DNA from: Micromonospora inyonensis
GTDB taxonomy: Bacteria > Actinomycetota > Actinomycetes > Mycobacteriales > Micromonosporaceae
Direction: 5' to 3'
Length of the DNA stretch: 64,000 nt
Assembly (NCBI RefSeq): GCF_900091415.1
Contig: NZ_FMHU01000002.1
Location: forward strand, 2,108,001-2,172,000
The translations under genes and the position numbers were made by a program. Of the stretch, positions 16,427 through 25,375 are shown in pieces. Below the pieces are notes generated by a model that saw nothing but the letters and a program-made list of their open reading frames with translations, was not told where the DNA came from and did no database searches. The number at the start of each line of letters is the position of its first letter. The stretch's first letter is position 1.

Positions 16427-19400
16427 ATGACGTCGGTGCCGGGCTCGGTCCCCTTCACTTCCCGGGTCAACCGCCGCAGGTTCCTCCAGATGGCGGCCAC
16501 TGCCGGCGCGCTCGCTGTGGTGTCGGTCGCGCCGTCCGGCCCGCACCCGGAACTCCTCGCCGACGACGCGGTGGCCCGGACCTACCATCGTGTGTTGTTG
16601 CGCCATACCCGGTGGGCTGAGACGCAGTGGGACGCGACCGCCGGGCACTACCGGGCCACGAACTTCTCCTTCGCGGTGGTTCTCGGCAACGCGCTGGTGC
16701 TGACGCGCGGCACGTACGACGAGGCGCTGGCGGGCATCGACGCCGAGACCCTGAAGGCGCACACCGTGGCGACGCTGTCGCACTTCGCCGCGTCGAACCG
16801 GTTGACCGGTGGCACCGAGTGGGGCAAGACCCTCTACTTCGACAGCACATTCCAGCTGTACTTCCAACTTGCCGGCCGCCTGCTCTGGGACGACCTCGAC
16901 GCGACCACCCGGGCCAACCTGGACCAGCTCGCCCAGTTGCAGGCGGCTTACACCGCGTCCCTCGGCACCGGCGACGACCCGCGGTCACCGGGATGGACGA
17001 CGAACGGACTCGCCGGTGGCTGGGTCGGCGACACCAAGCTGGAGGAGATGGGCGTCCACGCGCAATCCCTCGCACCCGGCCTCGCCTGGGCACCCGACGC
17101 TCCGGACGCCGCGTCCTGGCGCACCCTGTTCGGCCAGTGGAGCCGGAACCAGACCAGCCTTCCGGTTGCCGACCTCGCGAATCCGACCATCGTCGACGGC
17201 GTCGCCGTGTCGGCGAACACCGCGCGGAACCTGTACGACACGTTCGTGGTCGAGAACCACGGCTCGTTCGGCCCGCACTACCAGTGCGAGCTGTGGCGGA
17301 CCTCCGCGCGCAACTGCGTACATTTCATGATCGCCGGGCAGCCGATGCCCGAGGTGACGAGAGCGCAACCCAACGGCGATCGGCTGTGGCGCAGCATCCT
17401 GTCGGTGATGAGTGACGCCGGCGAGCCGCTGATGCCGATGGTGAACGACCGCGAACACCTCTACGGCCGCGATGTCATCCCGCTCGCGTTCCTCGCCCAG
17501 GTGCTTGGCGACCGGAGCGCCGCCTGGGCGGAACAGGCGATGGCCGACCGGCTCGAGGCCTACCAGCAGTATCCGCCGCAGTACCGCATCACCAAGTTCT
17601 CCGGAGAGCCGAAGTACGAACCGGAGGCGCGGGCCGAGGTGGCGATCAGCTACCTGCTACACGAGTGGAGGGCGCGCAATGGCGAACCGGTTGTCCCGCT
17701 CAGCAGGGACGACGTGTTCGCGGCGGCCAGCGGCGTCACCGACTTCGGCACCGGCCCCGGCCTCCTGTCGCACCAGTCGAGGAACAGTTGGGCCGGTGCG
17801 GTCAGCAGAGCCGGCTATGTCAAGTTCGCCTGGCAGCCCGCCCACGACGACTGGTTGTTCCGTATCAGCGGCGCCACCCCGATGTTCCTGCCTAGCACCG
17901 CCGGCACCGTCCGCACGCGCAGCGTCGCGCTGTACACCGCGTTGCGCGACGGGTTCGACGGCAGCGCCACGGTGCTCGGCTTCGACACCGGCTGGGCCGG
18001 ATTCGCCACGCTGCCCGGCGGTTCGGTCGTCTATGCCACGAGTGGGGTCGCGGCCGGGGAGGGGCACCTCGAGGTCTACAACCTCACCATGCCGGGCGTC
18101 GCCGGCCTGGACGGCAGCCGGACCTACACCGCCGCAGAAGGAACGGTCACCGTCGCGTCGCAGGATTCGGGCGGTGCGACCCCACCACCGGGGGTTGCCC
18201 GCGTCGACACGGTCACCTTCCCCACGACGACCGCGCAGTGGGTTCGGATGCTCGGCGTCCAACCGGATCCGACCTATGGCTACTCGATCTTCGAATTCGA
18301 GGTGCGCGACGGCGAGACCGGCCCGAACCTGACGCTCGGTAAGCCCACCACCGCGTCGTCCGCCGACACGGGGCGCGGCGCCGCCCTCGCCACCGACGGC
18401 ACCATGACCACGCGCTGGGCGGTGTCCCGCGCCGACCGGCCGCGTGCCGAGAGTTGGCTCGCCGTCGACCTCGGCGGGCCCAGCACCTTCGATCGGGCGG
18501 TCATCTACTGGGAAGCCGCCTCCGGACGCCGTTACCGCGTACAGGTCTCCGACGACGGCGTCACCTGGCGCGACGTCGCCACGTACCCGCAGCCGAACCT
18601 CTCGAGCACCGGCGGTTGGCTCGACATCGACGGCCGCGCCAGCCTGGTGGTGCGGGGCCCGGTCAATCCGATCACCGTCGCCGGCAACGTCATCACCCTG
18701 TCCGACGGGCCCGCCGCACCGCTGCTCGTGGAGGGCCACCCCCGGCTCGATCCCGGCCGGACGCGGGCGGTGGCCGCGCAGCCCGCCCCGGCAACATCGC
18801 AGGCATCGGTACGGGCCAGCACCACCGAGGGCCATCTGAGCCTGTTCAACCTGTCGGGCTCCGCCGCCACCGCAACCGTCTCGTTGCCGCAGTCGCGGAC
18901 GAGCGTCCAGCTGTACGCGGGAGCCCAGACGGTCACCGCGACCGGCACCGACTACGCCGCCGTCCTGGAGGCGTCGAGCGCCGAGGTGCGGGCGCCACGG
19001 TTCACGATGCGGACAGCCGGCGGGGGCGAGCTGCCGGTGGGCCTGCACGCCGAGGTGATCGACGGGCAACGCCTCCGGCTCAGTGGCCCGGCCTGCCAGG
19101 TGCGCGTCAGCTCGGCGGCCGCACCGGGCGACACGGTCGTGGTCGTCGACGCGCAGCCGCGTGAGATCGTGCTACCGGACGCGCCGGCGTACCCGCTCAC
19201 CAACCTGGCGCTCGGCCGAGTCACCTTCCCGACCAGTCCGCTGCCGCCGGGGATGTCCGATCCCGGCGCGGCCGTGGATGGCCGACCGGAGACCGCTTGG
19301 ACGCCGGGGGTGGACGGACGGATGGTCGTCGACCTCGGCGAGCAGCAGGCGCTCGGGAGCATCGAGCTGGACTGGAACGGCGATCGATCACCAACCGTGG

Positions 19401-19567
19401 ACGTGGCGACCAGCACCGACGGCACCACCTACACCCACGCGGTACGACTGCCCGCCGGGCGCGATTCGGCGCTGCTCACTGGCGCAGCCCGCTACGTCGC
19501 GGTACGGGTCGCCGGTTGGCGGCCGGGTGATCCCTCGCTCCGCGGCCTGGTGATTTCGGCGACGTAG
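16427..19567 (+). CDS. Tat-exported F5/8-type (discoidin) domain protein, putative polysaccharide-active enzyme
   Basis: 1046 aa. A twin-arginine signal with NRRRFLQMAATAG and a hydrophobic stretch lies in the first 40 residues, so a folded and perhaps cofactor-bearing protein is exported. Residues about 40-500 are helix-rich and recall the alpha/alpha toroid of polysaccharide lyase-like proteins, including an NHGSFGPHYQ segment; this is a resemblance, not an assignment. An F5/8-type carbohydrate-binding region starts near residue 640 (NLTLGKPTTASSADTGRG), and a second one occupies the C-terminus (LTNLALGRVTFPTSP onward). The GAAG-like ribosome site is weak. Divergent from the amino-sugar operon, so it may release the sugars that operon imports. 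Confidence 0.7.
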   Translation: MTSVPGSVPFTSRVNRRRFLQMAATAGALAVVSVAPSGPHPELLADDAVARTYHRVLLRHTRWAETQWDATAGHYRATNFSFAVVLGNALVLTRGTYDEALAGIDAETLKAHTVATLSHFAASNRLTGGTEWGKTLYFDSTFQLYFQLAGRLLWDDLDATTRANLDQLAQLQAAYTASLGTGDDPRSPGWTTNGLAGGWVGDTKLEEMGVHAQSLAPGLAWAPDAPDAASWRTLFGQWSRNQTSLPVADLANPTIVDGVAVSANTARNLYDTFVVENHGSFGPHYQCELWRTSARNCVHFMIAGQPMPEVTRAQPNGDRLWRSILSVMSDAGEPLMPMVNDREHLYGRDVIPLAFLAQVLGDRSAAWAEQAMADRLEAYQQYPPQYRITKFSGEPKYEPEARAEVAISYLLHEWRARNGEPVVPLSRDDVFAAASGVTDFGTGPGLLSHQSRNSWAGAVSRAGYVKFAWQPAHDDWLFRISGATPMFLPSTAGTVRTRSVALYTALRDGFDGSATVLGFDTGWAGFATLPGGSVVYATSGVAAGEGHLEVYNLTMPGVAGLDGSRTYTAAEGTVTVASQDSGGATPPPGVARVDTVTFPTTTAQWVRMLGVQPDPTYGYSIFEFEVRDGETGPNLTLGKPTTASSADTGRGAALATDGTMTTRWAVSRADRPRAESWLAVDLGGPSTFDRAVIYWEAASGRRYRVQVSDDGVTWRDVATYPQPNLSSTGGWLDIDGRASLVVRGPVNPITVAGNVITLSDGPAAPLLVEGHPRLDPGRTRAVAAQPAPATSQASVRASTTEGHLSLFNLSGSAATATVSLPQSRTSVQLYAGAQTVTATGTDYAAVLEASSAEVRAPRFTMRTAGGGELPVGLHAEVIDGQRLRLSGPACQVRVSSAAAPGDTVVVVDAQPREIVLPDAPAYPLTNLALGRVTFPTSPLPPGMSDPGAAVDGRPETAWTPGVDGRMVVDLGEQQALGSIELDWNGDRSPTVDVATSTDGTTYTHAVRLPAGRDSALLTGAARYVAVRVAGWRPGDPSLRGLVISAT

Positions 19568-19588
19568 GGCGATTCCTGCCCTAGCCGA
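19556..19588. terminator. Terminator hairpin between convergent genes
   Basis: The inner stem TAGGGC/GCCCTA (19565-19570 and 19578-19583) is extended by an outer TCGGC/GCCGA pairing across a short bulge. As at 5.6 kb, the stop codons of both convergent genes lie in the arms. Confidence 0.6.
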
Positions 19589-20141
19589 GGAAGGCGTGCA
19601 CCCGGTCCCAGAGCCGGTCGGCGTCGGCCGGCGCGTACCCGGGCACGTCGGGATCGGTGAAGAAGTGGTCGGTGCCCGGATAGCGGTGCACCTCGACCTC
19701 AGCCCCGGCCGTGGCCATCGCCCGCCGCCAGGCGTCCACCTCGGCGGGCGGATCGTACGCGTCGGGGTCGGCGATGTGCAGCTGTACGGGCAGGCCGGCG
19801 CGGACCACCTCGGGCGAGCCACCGGTGCCGTGCAGGAGCAGCAACCCGGCACTGGCGGGCCGGTCGGCCAGCAGGGCCCCCGCCACCCCGGCTCCCATGG
19901 AGAGCCCGGCCAGCACCGTGTCGGGTGGCAGGTCCGCCACGGCGGCGCGGGCCCGCGCCAGGACGGTCCCGGTGCCGATCCGGCCGAACAGCGCGAAGCC
20001 CTCCTCGATGGTGTCGACGGCGGGCACCTCGTACAGATCAGGGGTGACGACCCGGTGCCCGGCGGCGCGGAGCCGGTCGGCGGCGGCCAGGACCGCCGGG
20101 CGGAGACCGTACACGGAGTGGAAGAGCAAGATGTGCCGCAT
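19581..20141 (-). CDS. Dienelactone hydrolase family protein
   Basis: 186 aa, a small alpha/beta hydrolase. The nucleophile elbow is LAGLSMGAGVAG with Ser, the acid segment is LHIADPDAYDPPAE, and the catalytic His lies in YPGTDHFF. This fits the DLH family (carboxymethylenebutenolidase-like), whose actinobacterial members are mostly of unknown substrate. It stands alone, convergent with the Tat-exported protein gene. The ATG at 20141 is the only start consistent with the N-terminal beta strand RHILLFHSVYG. Confidence 0.82.
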   Translation of the reverse strand: MRHILLFHSVYGLRPAVLAAADRLRAAGHRVVTPDLYEVPAVDTIEEGFALFGRIGTGTVLARARAAVADLPPDTVLAGLSMGAGVAGALLADRPASAGLLLLHGTGGSPEVVRAGLPVQLHIADPDAYDPPAEVDAWRRAMATAGAEVEVHRYPGTDHFFTDPDVPGYAPADADRLWDRVHAFLG

Positions 20142-20245
20142 CAGGTCATCGTGCCCCGCGCCCCGGCGGTCGCGCCGACAGCCAACCGCGACGCGCCGGC
20201 ATTCCCGCCCGGTCCAGATCGTCCGTCGATGCCGACCAGCCTCTG

Positions 20246-20266
20246 GACGTCAACCGGCTTGACGTC
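20246..20266 (-). terminator. Hairpin after the DUF6766 gene
   Basis: A perfect 8-bp inverted repeat, GACGTCAA and TTGACGTC, encloses a 5-nt loop (CCGGC) and overlaps the end of the minus-strand DUF6766 gene, where a terminator is expected. Confidence 0.6.
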
Positions 20267-20690
20267 ACGGGTGGTCCGGGTCCAGGCCGCGCTCGCGCAG
20301 CAGCGCGTCCAGCTTGGCCTCGATGCGCTCGTCTGACTCCCGGGACTGCGAGGAGCCCCAGTAGTAGAAGAGGGCCAGCCCGGCCGCCTGCCAGATCAGC
20401 TGGAGAAACTCGCTCTGCCAGTTCTCGAAGGTACTCGCGAGGAACTGGGGCAGGAACTCGCCCCAGGCGAACGACTCTCCGTGCTGACGGGCCTCGTTGC
20501 CCGCCACGGTCATCTGGAACAGGAACTGGCCGATCCAGGAGAAGACGAAGAGCGCGCCGGTGACCAGGGCGAAGCCGTACGCCCTGGGCCAGCGCGGTTT
20601 CCGGAAGGGCGGGTCCTTCCGGCGGGTGTCACCCGGACGGCCCATCGGGGTCGACCGGTCCGTGGTCGACGCCGCGCTCTCTCCCAACAT
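20265..20690 (-). CDS. DUF6766 family small membrane protein
   Basis: 141 aa. A first membrane segment (YGFALVTGALFVFSWIGQFL), a hydrophilic loop with NWQSEFLQLIWQ and a second short segment (AAGLALFYYWGSSQSR) fit the DUF6766 family of uncharacterised two-helix membrane proteins. ATG 20690 is chosen over 20729 because GGAGGGGGAG immediately precedes it. No function can be inferred; the neighbours are unrelated. Confidence 0.75.
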   Translation of the reverse strand: MLGESAASTTDRSTPMGRPGDTRRKDPPFRKPRWPRAYGFALVTGALFVFSWIGQFLFQMTVAGNEARQHGESFAWGEFLPQFLASTFENWQSEFLQLIWQAAGLALFYYWGSSQSRESDERIEAKLDALLRERGLDPDHP

Positions 20691-20867
20691 GTCTCCCCCT
20701 CCGCTGGACGACGCTGTCGTGACCACCATTGCCCCAGGTCAACCGGGCTGAAACCGACATTGGGGATGCGGCCTGCGGCCGGTGGGCCGCGTGGCGCGTC
20801 CCGTTAGGCTGGCGTCCGGGCGTGTCCCGCCGGTTCCGCCCGGCGTCCTGATGCTCGTGGAGGAACG

Positions 20868-21341
20868 GTGTCCGACAGCCCCCGGGCCGAACCCGACGTC
20901 GATCCACTCGGCCCGACCGTCCCGCCGGTGCGTCCGGCGGTGATGCTCGCGGCCGTCGCCGCGGGTGGCGTGGTCGGGGCGCTGGCCCGGGCCGGGGCAC
21001 TGGCCGTGTTCCCGTACCGGCCCACCACCTTCCCCTGGTCGACGTTCACCGTCAACGTGCTCGGTTGCCTGCTGATCGGCGTACTGATGGTGCTGCTCAC
21101 CCGGGTCTGGACGGATCGGCCGCTGCTGCGTCCGTTCCTCGGCGTCGGGGTGCTGGGCGGGTTCACCTCCTTCTCCACGTACGTGCTCGACGTGCAGCAG
21201 GCCGTCCGGGCTGGCGCGCCGGAGACGGCACTGGCCTACCTGGGTGCGACGGTGCTCACCGCGCTGGGCGCGGTCTGGCTCGGCGACGCGGCCACCGGGT
21301 GGCTGCTGGACCGGACGCGGGCGGGCGGGGCGGCCCGGTGA
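20868..21341 (+). CDS. crcB: Fluoride channel subunit CrcB/Fluc, first copy
   Basis: 157 aa with four membrane helices and the CrcB motifs GALARAGA, WSTFTVNVLGCLLIG and GVLGGFTSFSTYVLD. Fluc channels expel fluoride by passive export as dual-topology dimers. A 25-residue hydrophilic N-terminal extension precedes the first helix. Starts at GTG 20868 with GGAGG 5 nt upstream. The adjoining second copy suggests an obligate heterodimer of oppositely oriented subunits, as in many actinobacteria. No fluoride riboswitch was recognised in the short upstream region. Confidence 0.9.
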   Translation: MSDSPRAEPDVDPLGPTVPPVRPAVMLAAVAAGGVVGALARAGALAVFPYRPTTFPWSTFTVNVLGCLLIGVLMVLLTRVWTDRPLLRPFLGVGVLGGFTSFSTYVLDVQQAVRAGAPETALAYLGATVLTALGAVWLGDAATGWLLDRTRAGGAAR

Positions 21342-21700
21342 CCATGCTGCTGGTCGCGCTCGGCGCGGCCGTCGGTGCGCCGCTGCGCTACCTGACCGAC
21401 TGGGCGCTGCGGGCCCGGTTCGGCTCGGTGCTGCCCTGGGGGACACTCGCCGTGAACGTGGCCGGTTCGTTGCTGCTCGGCGTGGTACTCGCGGTGCCGG
21501 TCGGTCCGGCGGCGACCGCCGCGCTCGGCACCGGCCTCTGTGGTGCGCTGACCACCTGGTCCACGCTCTCGTACGAGACGCTGCGTCTGGGTCGCGACGG
21601 CCGGCGGGGGGCCGCGCTGGCCACCGTGCTGCTCAACGTGACCGCCGGACTCGGCGCGGCCTGGACGGGCCTGCTCCTGGCCCGGCTGGTCGCCGGTTGA
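21338..21700 (+). CDS. crcB: Fluoride channel subunit CrcB/Fluc, second copy
   Basis: 120 aa, four membrane helices, motifs GAPLRYLTDW, WGTLAVNVAGSLLLGV and GLCGALTTWSTLSYE. The GTG start overlaps the stop of the first copy (GTGA), giving stoichiometric expression of the presumed heterodimer; ATG 21344 is an alternative start two codons later. It lacks the long hydrophilic N-terminus of its partner, consistent with inserting in the opposite orientation. Confidence 0.88.
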   Translation: MTMLLVALGAAVGAPLRYLTDWALRARFGSVLPWGTLAVNVAGSLLLGVVLAVPVGPAATAALGTGLCGALTTWSTLSYETLRLGRDGRRGAALATVLLNVTAGLGAAWTGLLLARLVAG

Positions 21701-21879
21701 CGCGGGCCTCGCGTCGGCCCACTGTTGCCGCCCGTGCCCGCCGGGAATTCCGTTGCGGGCCGCGCCGGTGTGCCACCGAGGACGACCTCTCACTCGCCCT
21801 CGACGTCGGGTTCCGCCCGGCCGGGCCGTTCCGGGTCTGGCTGCGACCGGGAACCTGACCGAAACCGGGCACGTCGCTC

Positions 21880-21904
21880 GCCGGACCGGTGTGGACGGTC
21901 CGGC
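21880..21904. terminator. Terminator hairpin between crcB and the SDR pseudogene
   Basis: Perfect 9-bp arms GCCGGACCG and CGGTCCGGC with a 7-nt loop lie between convergent transcription units. The rest of the 223 bp between the crcB stop and the SDR end shows no supportable gene. Confidence 0.65.
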
Positions 21905-21923
21905 GGCGCCCGGTGGACGGTCG

Positions 21924-22785
21924 TCAGGTTCCGTCCCGGTCGCCCGGCGGGCCCGCCGCGGGCAATGTGCTGCGGTAGGGCGGCATGAAGCGCAGCCGGG
22001 GCATCTGGTCGGCCAGCACTCCGCCGTCCACCACCAGGTGGGTGCCCGTGACGTACCGGCCGGCGTCCGAGGCGAGCAGGAGCAGCGCACCCACGCAGTC
22101 GGCGGGGGTCCCGTACCCGCCGCGCAGCGGGGATGCGCTGCTCCCAGGCCGCCTCGAACGCGGCCCGGTTGAACGGGAACTCCCCGTCGATCGGCGTGTC
22201 GATCATGCCGGGGGCGATGGTGTTCGCGGTGATCCCGTGTGGGCCCAGTTCCGCGGCGAGCGACCGGGTGAGCAGTTCCACCGCACCCTTCGAAGCGTTG
22301 TAGTGGGCCAACCCGGCCTCGGCGACCAGGCCGTTCTTGGAGGAGATGTTGACGATCCGGCCGGACACGCCGTCGGCGATCATGTGCTCGGCGACCCGCT
22401 GGGCACAGAAGAAGACGGCGTCCACGTTGACCCGCATCAGCTCCCGCCAGCCGGCCACGGTGATCTCGTTGAAGTGCTCCAGCCGGGCGACCCCGGCGTT
22501 GTTGACCAGGATGTGCAGCGGGCCGTGGGCGGCCCGCAGGTCGTCCACCCAACCGGCGATCGCCTCGGTGTCGGCCAGGTCGAACGGGTGCCGGTGGGCG
22601 GCCCGACCGAAGCCGGTGACCTGCTCGGCGACCGGACCGAGGTCCACCCCGGGCCGGTCGACCAGGACCAGATCGGCCCCGGCGGCGGCCAGGCCGGCGG
22701 CGAACGCGGCCCCGAGTCCACGGGCCGCCCCGGTGACGACGGCGAGCCGCCCGGTGAGGTCGAACGAGGGCGGTACGGCGGTCAT
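21924..22785 (-). pseudogene. Short-chain dehydrogenase/reductase, frameshifted
   Basis: The first 218 residues are a classical SDR: cofactor motif VVTGAARGLGAAFA, ILVNNAGVA, the catalytic Ser in NISSKNG and the YNASK motif, up to EAAWEQRIP. There the frame breaks at a run of four G on the plus strand (22129-22132). Removing one base restores a normal SDR C-terminus (GGYGTPADCVGALLLLASD, then VVDGGVLADQMPRL) ending at the TGA at 21924-21926. The intact enzyme would be a sugar dehydrogenase in a fucose/rhamnose-type oxidative pathway. Either a genuine frameshift or a base-calling error. Its start overlaps the amidohydrolase stop (ATGA). Confidence 0.85.
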
Positions 22786-23085
22786 GCCAGCCCCAGCAGG
22801 TCGAGCGACGGACGGTGGATGAGCTGTTCGATCTGGTCGACGTCGAGCGGGTCCAGGCCCGGGATGCCGGGCACCCGGCCCACCCGGCGCAGCCCCTCGA
22901 CCGAGGCGTCGACGGTGGTGAACGGGTAGTCGCTGCCGAACAGCAGCTTGGGCCACACCCCGTAGTCCTGCACCAGGCGCAGGCTGTGCCAGAGCTGGAA
23001 CGGCCGGTAGTGCAGGGCGGAGACGTCGGCGTAGACGTGCCGGTGCTTGCGGATCACCGCGATGCACTCCCCCTCGTACGGGTCG
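22782..23085 (-). pseudogene. Amidohydrolase-2 family sugar lactonase, C-terminal fragment
   Basis: About 100 C-terminal residues of a TIM-barrel amidohydrolase remain: PYEGECIAVIRKHRHVYADV, then LLFGSDYPFTTVDAS with the conserved Asp, ending DLLGLA. The N-terminal two thirds, with the metal-binding HxH, are gone. At about 23085 the sequence changes abruptly into the plus-strand FAH gene, which is also missing its N-terminus. In related clusters this enzyme opens the aldonolactone made by the SDR; this copy cannot work. No start codon is available. Confidence 0.82.
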
Positions 23086-23486
23086 CCGGGTACGCGGTCA
23101 CCAACGACGTGACGGAGCGGGAGTACCAGTTCGCCGACCCGGGTGGGCAGTGGGCCAAGGGCAAGTCGTGCGAGACGTTCAACCCGCTCGGCCCGTGGCT
23201 GGTCACTCCGGACGAGGTGGGCGACCCGCAGGCGCTGCGACTGCGGTCCTGGGTCAACGGCGAGCCCCGGCAGGACTCCCGCACCGCCGACATGATCTTC
23301 CACGTGGCGTTCCTGATCTGGCACCTCTCCCAGTTCACCGTCCTCGAACCGGGGGACGTGCTGAACACCGGCACCCCGCAGGGCGTGGCGCTGTCCGGGC
23401 GGTTCCCGTACCTGGGCGCGGGGGACGTGATGGAGGTGGAAATCGAGGGACTGGGCCGGCAGCGCAACCTCCTCGTTCCGGCGTGA
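23079..23486 (+). pseudogene. Fumarylacetoacetate hydrolase family, C-terminal fragment
   Basis: The reading frame codes for the C-terminal half of an FAH-family protein: GYAVTNDVTEREYQ, GKSCETFNPLGPWLVTPDE, and TGTPQGVALSGRFPYLGAGD, ending at the TGA at 23484. The N-terminal half is absent; upstream sequence belongs to the antisense amidohydrolase fragment. Family members cleave 2,4-diketo-3-deoxy sugar acids or similar compounds, the last step of fucose/rhamnose-type oxidative routes. An in-frame open stretch extends upstream but is only antisense sequence. Confidence 0.82.
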
Positions 23487-24411
23487 GCGCGCCGGTCGGC
23501 TACCGCACGGCCACCCCGGAGGACCTGCCGTCGCTGCGGTCGACCTGGGCGGAGGCGTTCCCCGCCACGGACGTCACCGCGCTCTGGGCGACGGATCCGG
23601 GACGGTTCGCGCGGACCTTCGTCGCGGTGCGCGACGGCCGGGTGGTGGCCGCCGTGCACTACCTGCCGCGGCGGCTGCGCGCCGCCGACGGCACGGTCGA
23701 CCGGGTGGGCGGGGTGGCCAACGTGGCCACCCGCCCGGCGGAACGGGGGCAGGGCCACGTGCGACGGCTGCTGGAGCAGGCCCTCGCGGCGATGGACGTC
23801 GACGGGTGCGCCTGGGCACTGCTGTTCACCGGCACACCGGCCGTCTACCTGGGCAGCGGTTTCCGGACCTTCCGCCTCGGCTACCCCAGCGGCCGGCCGG
23901 CACCGCCGACCGTGCCGCCCCCGGGCTGGACGGTACGGCCGGGTTCCTGGGCGGACTGGCCGGACCTCGCGCCGCTGCACCGGGCGTTAACGCGCACCGC
24001 CCGCTCAGCACCGTCCGCGACGACCACGACTGGCGGCACCGGGTGCCGTCCTGGTACGCCCCGCCCACCGAACTGCTGGTCGCCCACCGGCACGGCGAGC
24101 CGGTGGGGTACCTGGTGCGGGAACGCTCCGCCGGGCTGGTCCGGGTGGTCGAGGTGGCCGGCGGGGTGGACGCGCTGCGGGCGCTGTTCGGCGTCGTCGC
24201 CACGACCGCGCACGCCGACCGGACGGTGCGGTGCGTGGCCCGGCTGCCCGCCGACCCGGTGGTCGGGGCGGCGTTGCCGTGGCTGCTGCGCGACCCGGTG
24301 CCCGAGGTCGACGAGACCGGCATGGTCCGCCCGGTGCGCGCCGACGCCGACCGGCTCGCCGCGACCACCGGCGCGCCGGGCGCGTTCCACTGGCCGGGGG
24401 ACTACCTGTGA
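23483..24411 (+). pseudogene. GNAT family acetyltransferase, frameshifted
   Basis: Starts at GTG 23483, overlapping the FAH stop (GTGA). The N-terminal GNAT domain is clear (VAAVHYLPRRLR, VANVATRPAERGQGHVRRLL, where RGQGH is the acetyl-CoA loop). Near 23988 the frame is lost in CGGGCGTTAACG; restoring one base continues with NAHRPLSTVRDDHDWR, ELLVAHRHGEPVGYLVRE and a C-terminus ending FHWPGDYL at 24411. Total length 929 nt is one short of a whole number of codons. The intact protein would be about 309 aa with a second, GNAT-like half. A real mutation or sequence error cannot be separated here. Confidence 0.82.
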
Positions 24412-25277
24412 GGGCTCCCGGGCGGCTGGTCGCCGAGCAGGTCACCCCGGTGGTCGCCGACCACGGCGAGGGACCGGTGTGGTGCCCGGACGACGACCGG
24501 CTGCGGTGGGTGGATCTGCTGGCCGGGGACGTGCTGGCCCTCGACCCGGCGACCGGCGTGGTCACCCGCCGGCACGTCGCCGGGGTGGTCGCCGCCATCC
24601 GGCCCCGGTCCGGCGGCGGTCTGGTCGCCGCCGTCGAACGGGGCTTCGCGCTGCTCACCGACGACACGGTGGAGCTGCTGCCGGAGATCTGGTCGGATCC
24701 GACGGTCCGGATGAACGACGGGGCCTGCGACCCGCTGGGCCGGTTCCACTGCGGGTCGATGGCGTACGACGCCGCACCCGGTCGGGCCGCGCTGTACCGG
24801 CTCGACCCGGACGGCACGGTGACCACCGTGTTGACCGGGGTGACGGTCTCCAACGGGCTCGCCTGGACCGCCGACGGCGGCACCGCCTACTACGTCGACT
24901 CGGCCCTGGGACGGGTGGACGCGTTCGACGTCGACCGCGCCTCCGGGGAGCTGACCGGCCGGCGGCCGGTCGTGGTGGTGCCGCCGGAACAGGGGGTGCC
25001 CGACGGGATCTGCGTCGACACCGCCGGTGGGATCTGGGTGGCGCTCTGGGACGGCGGGGCGGTGCACCGATACACCCCGGACGGCGACCTGTCCGCCGTG
25101 GTGGACGTGCCGACCCGCCGGCCGACCGCCTGCGCCTTCGGCGGCCCGGAGTACACCGACCTCTACGTCACCACGTCCCGCCAGGGGTCGCCGCCGGGCG
25201 ACCGGTCCCCGGCGGGGGCACTGTTCCGCCTCCGTCCACCGGTGCCCGGCTTCGCCGCCCACCCGTTCGCCGGGTGA
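24408..25277 (+). CDS. SMP-30/gluconolactonase family sugar lactonase
   Basis: 289 aa six-bladed beta-propeller. The divalent metal ligands expected in the family are all present: Glu in GEGPVWCPDD, Asn in VRMNDGACD, Asn in VSNGLAW and Asp in VPDGICVD. It should hydrolyse an aldonolactone to the acid. The GTG start overlaps the acetyltransferase stop (GTGA), so it belongs to the damaged sugar locus, and is the only member still intact. Without SDR, amidohydrolase and FAH function, its natural role here is uncertain. Confidence 0.85.
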   Translation: MRAPGRLVAEQVTPVVADHGEGPVWCPDDDRLRWVDLLAGDVLALDPATGVVTRRHVAGVVAAIRPRSGGGLVAAVERGFALLTDDTVELLPEIWSDPTVRMNDGACDPLGRFHCGSMAYDAAPGRAALYRLDPDGTVTTVLTGVTVSNGLAWTADGGTAYYVDSALGRVDAFDVDRASGELTGRRPVVVVPPEQGVPDGICVDTAGGIWVALWDGGAVHRYTPDGDLSAVVDVPTRRPTACAFGGPEYTDLYVTTSRQGSPPGDRSPAGALFRLRPPVPGFAAHPFAG

Positions 25278-25361
25278 CCCCGCCCGGGAGGCCACGGGGG
25301 TGGACGTCCCCGGCTGCGGCGGGGCGGAGCACGGCCCCGGCGTCACCGGCCGGGCGGGCAC

Positions 25362-25367
25362 TATCGT
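25362..25367 (+). promoter_or_regulatory. Probable -10 element of a leaderless esterase transcript
   Basis: TATCGT fits the actinobacterial TANNNT -10 pattern and ends 8 nt before the ATG at 25376. No Shine-Dalgarno sequence lies in between. This spacing is typical of leaderless mRNAs. Confidence 0.5.
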
Positions 25368-25375
25368 TGCCGGTC

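Noticed and set aside
20740..20867. Fluoride riboswitch before crcB
   Set aside because: The short upstream region shows a ribosome site but no recognisable fluoride-aptamer core.
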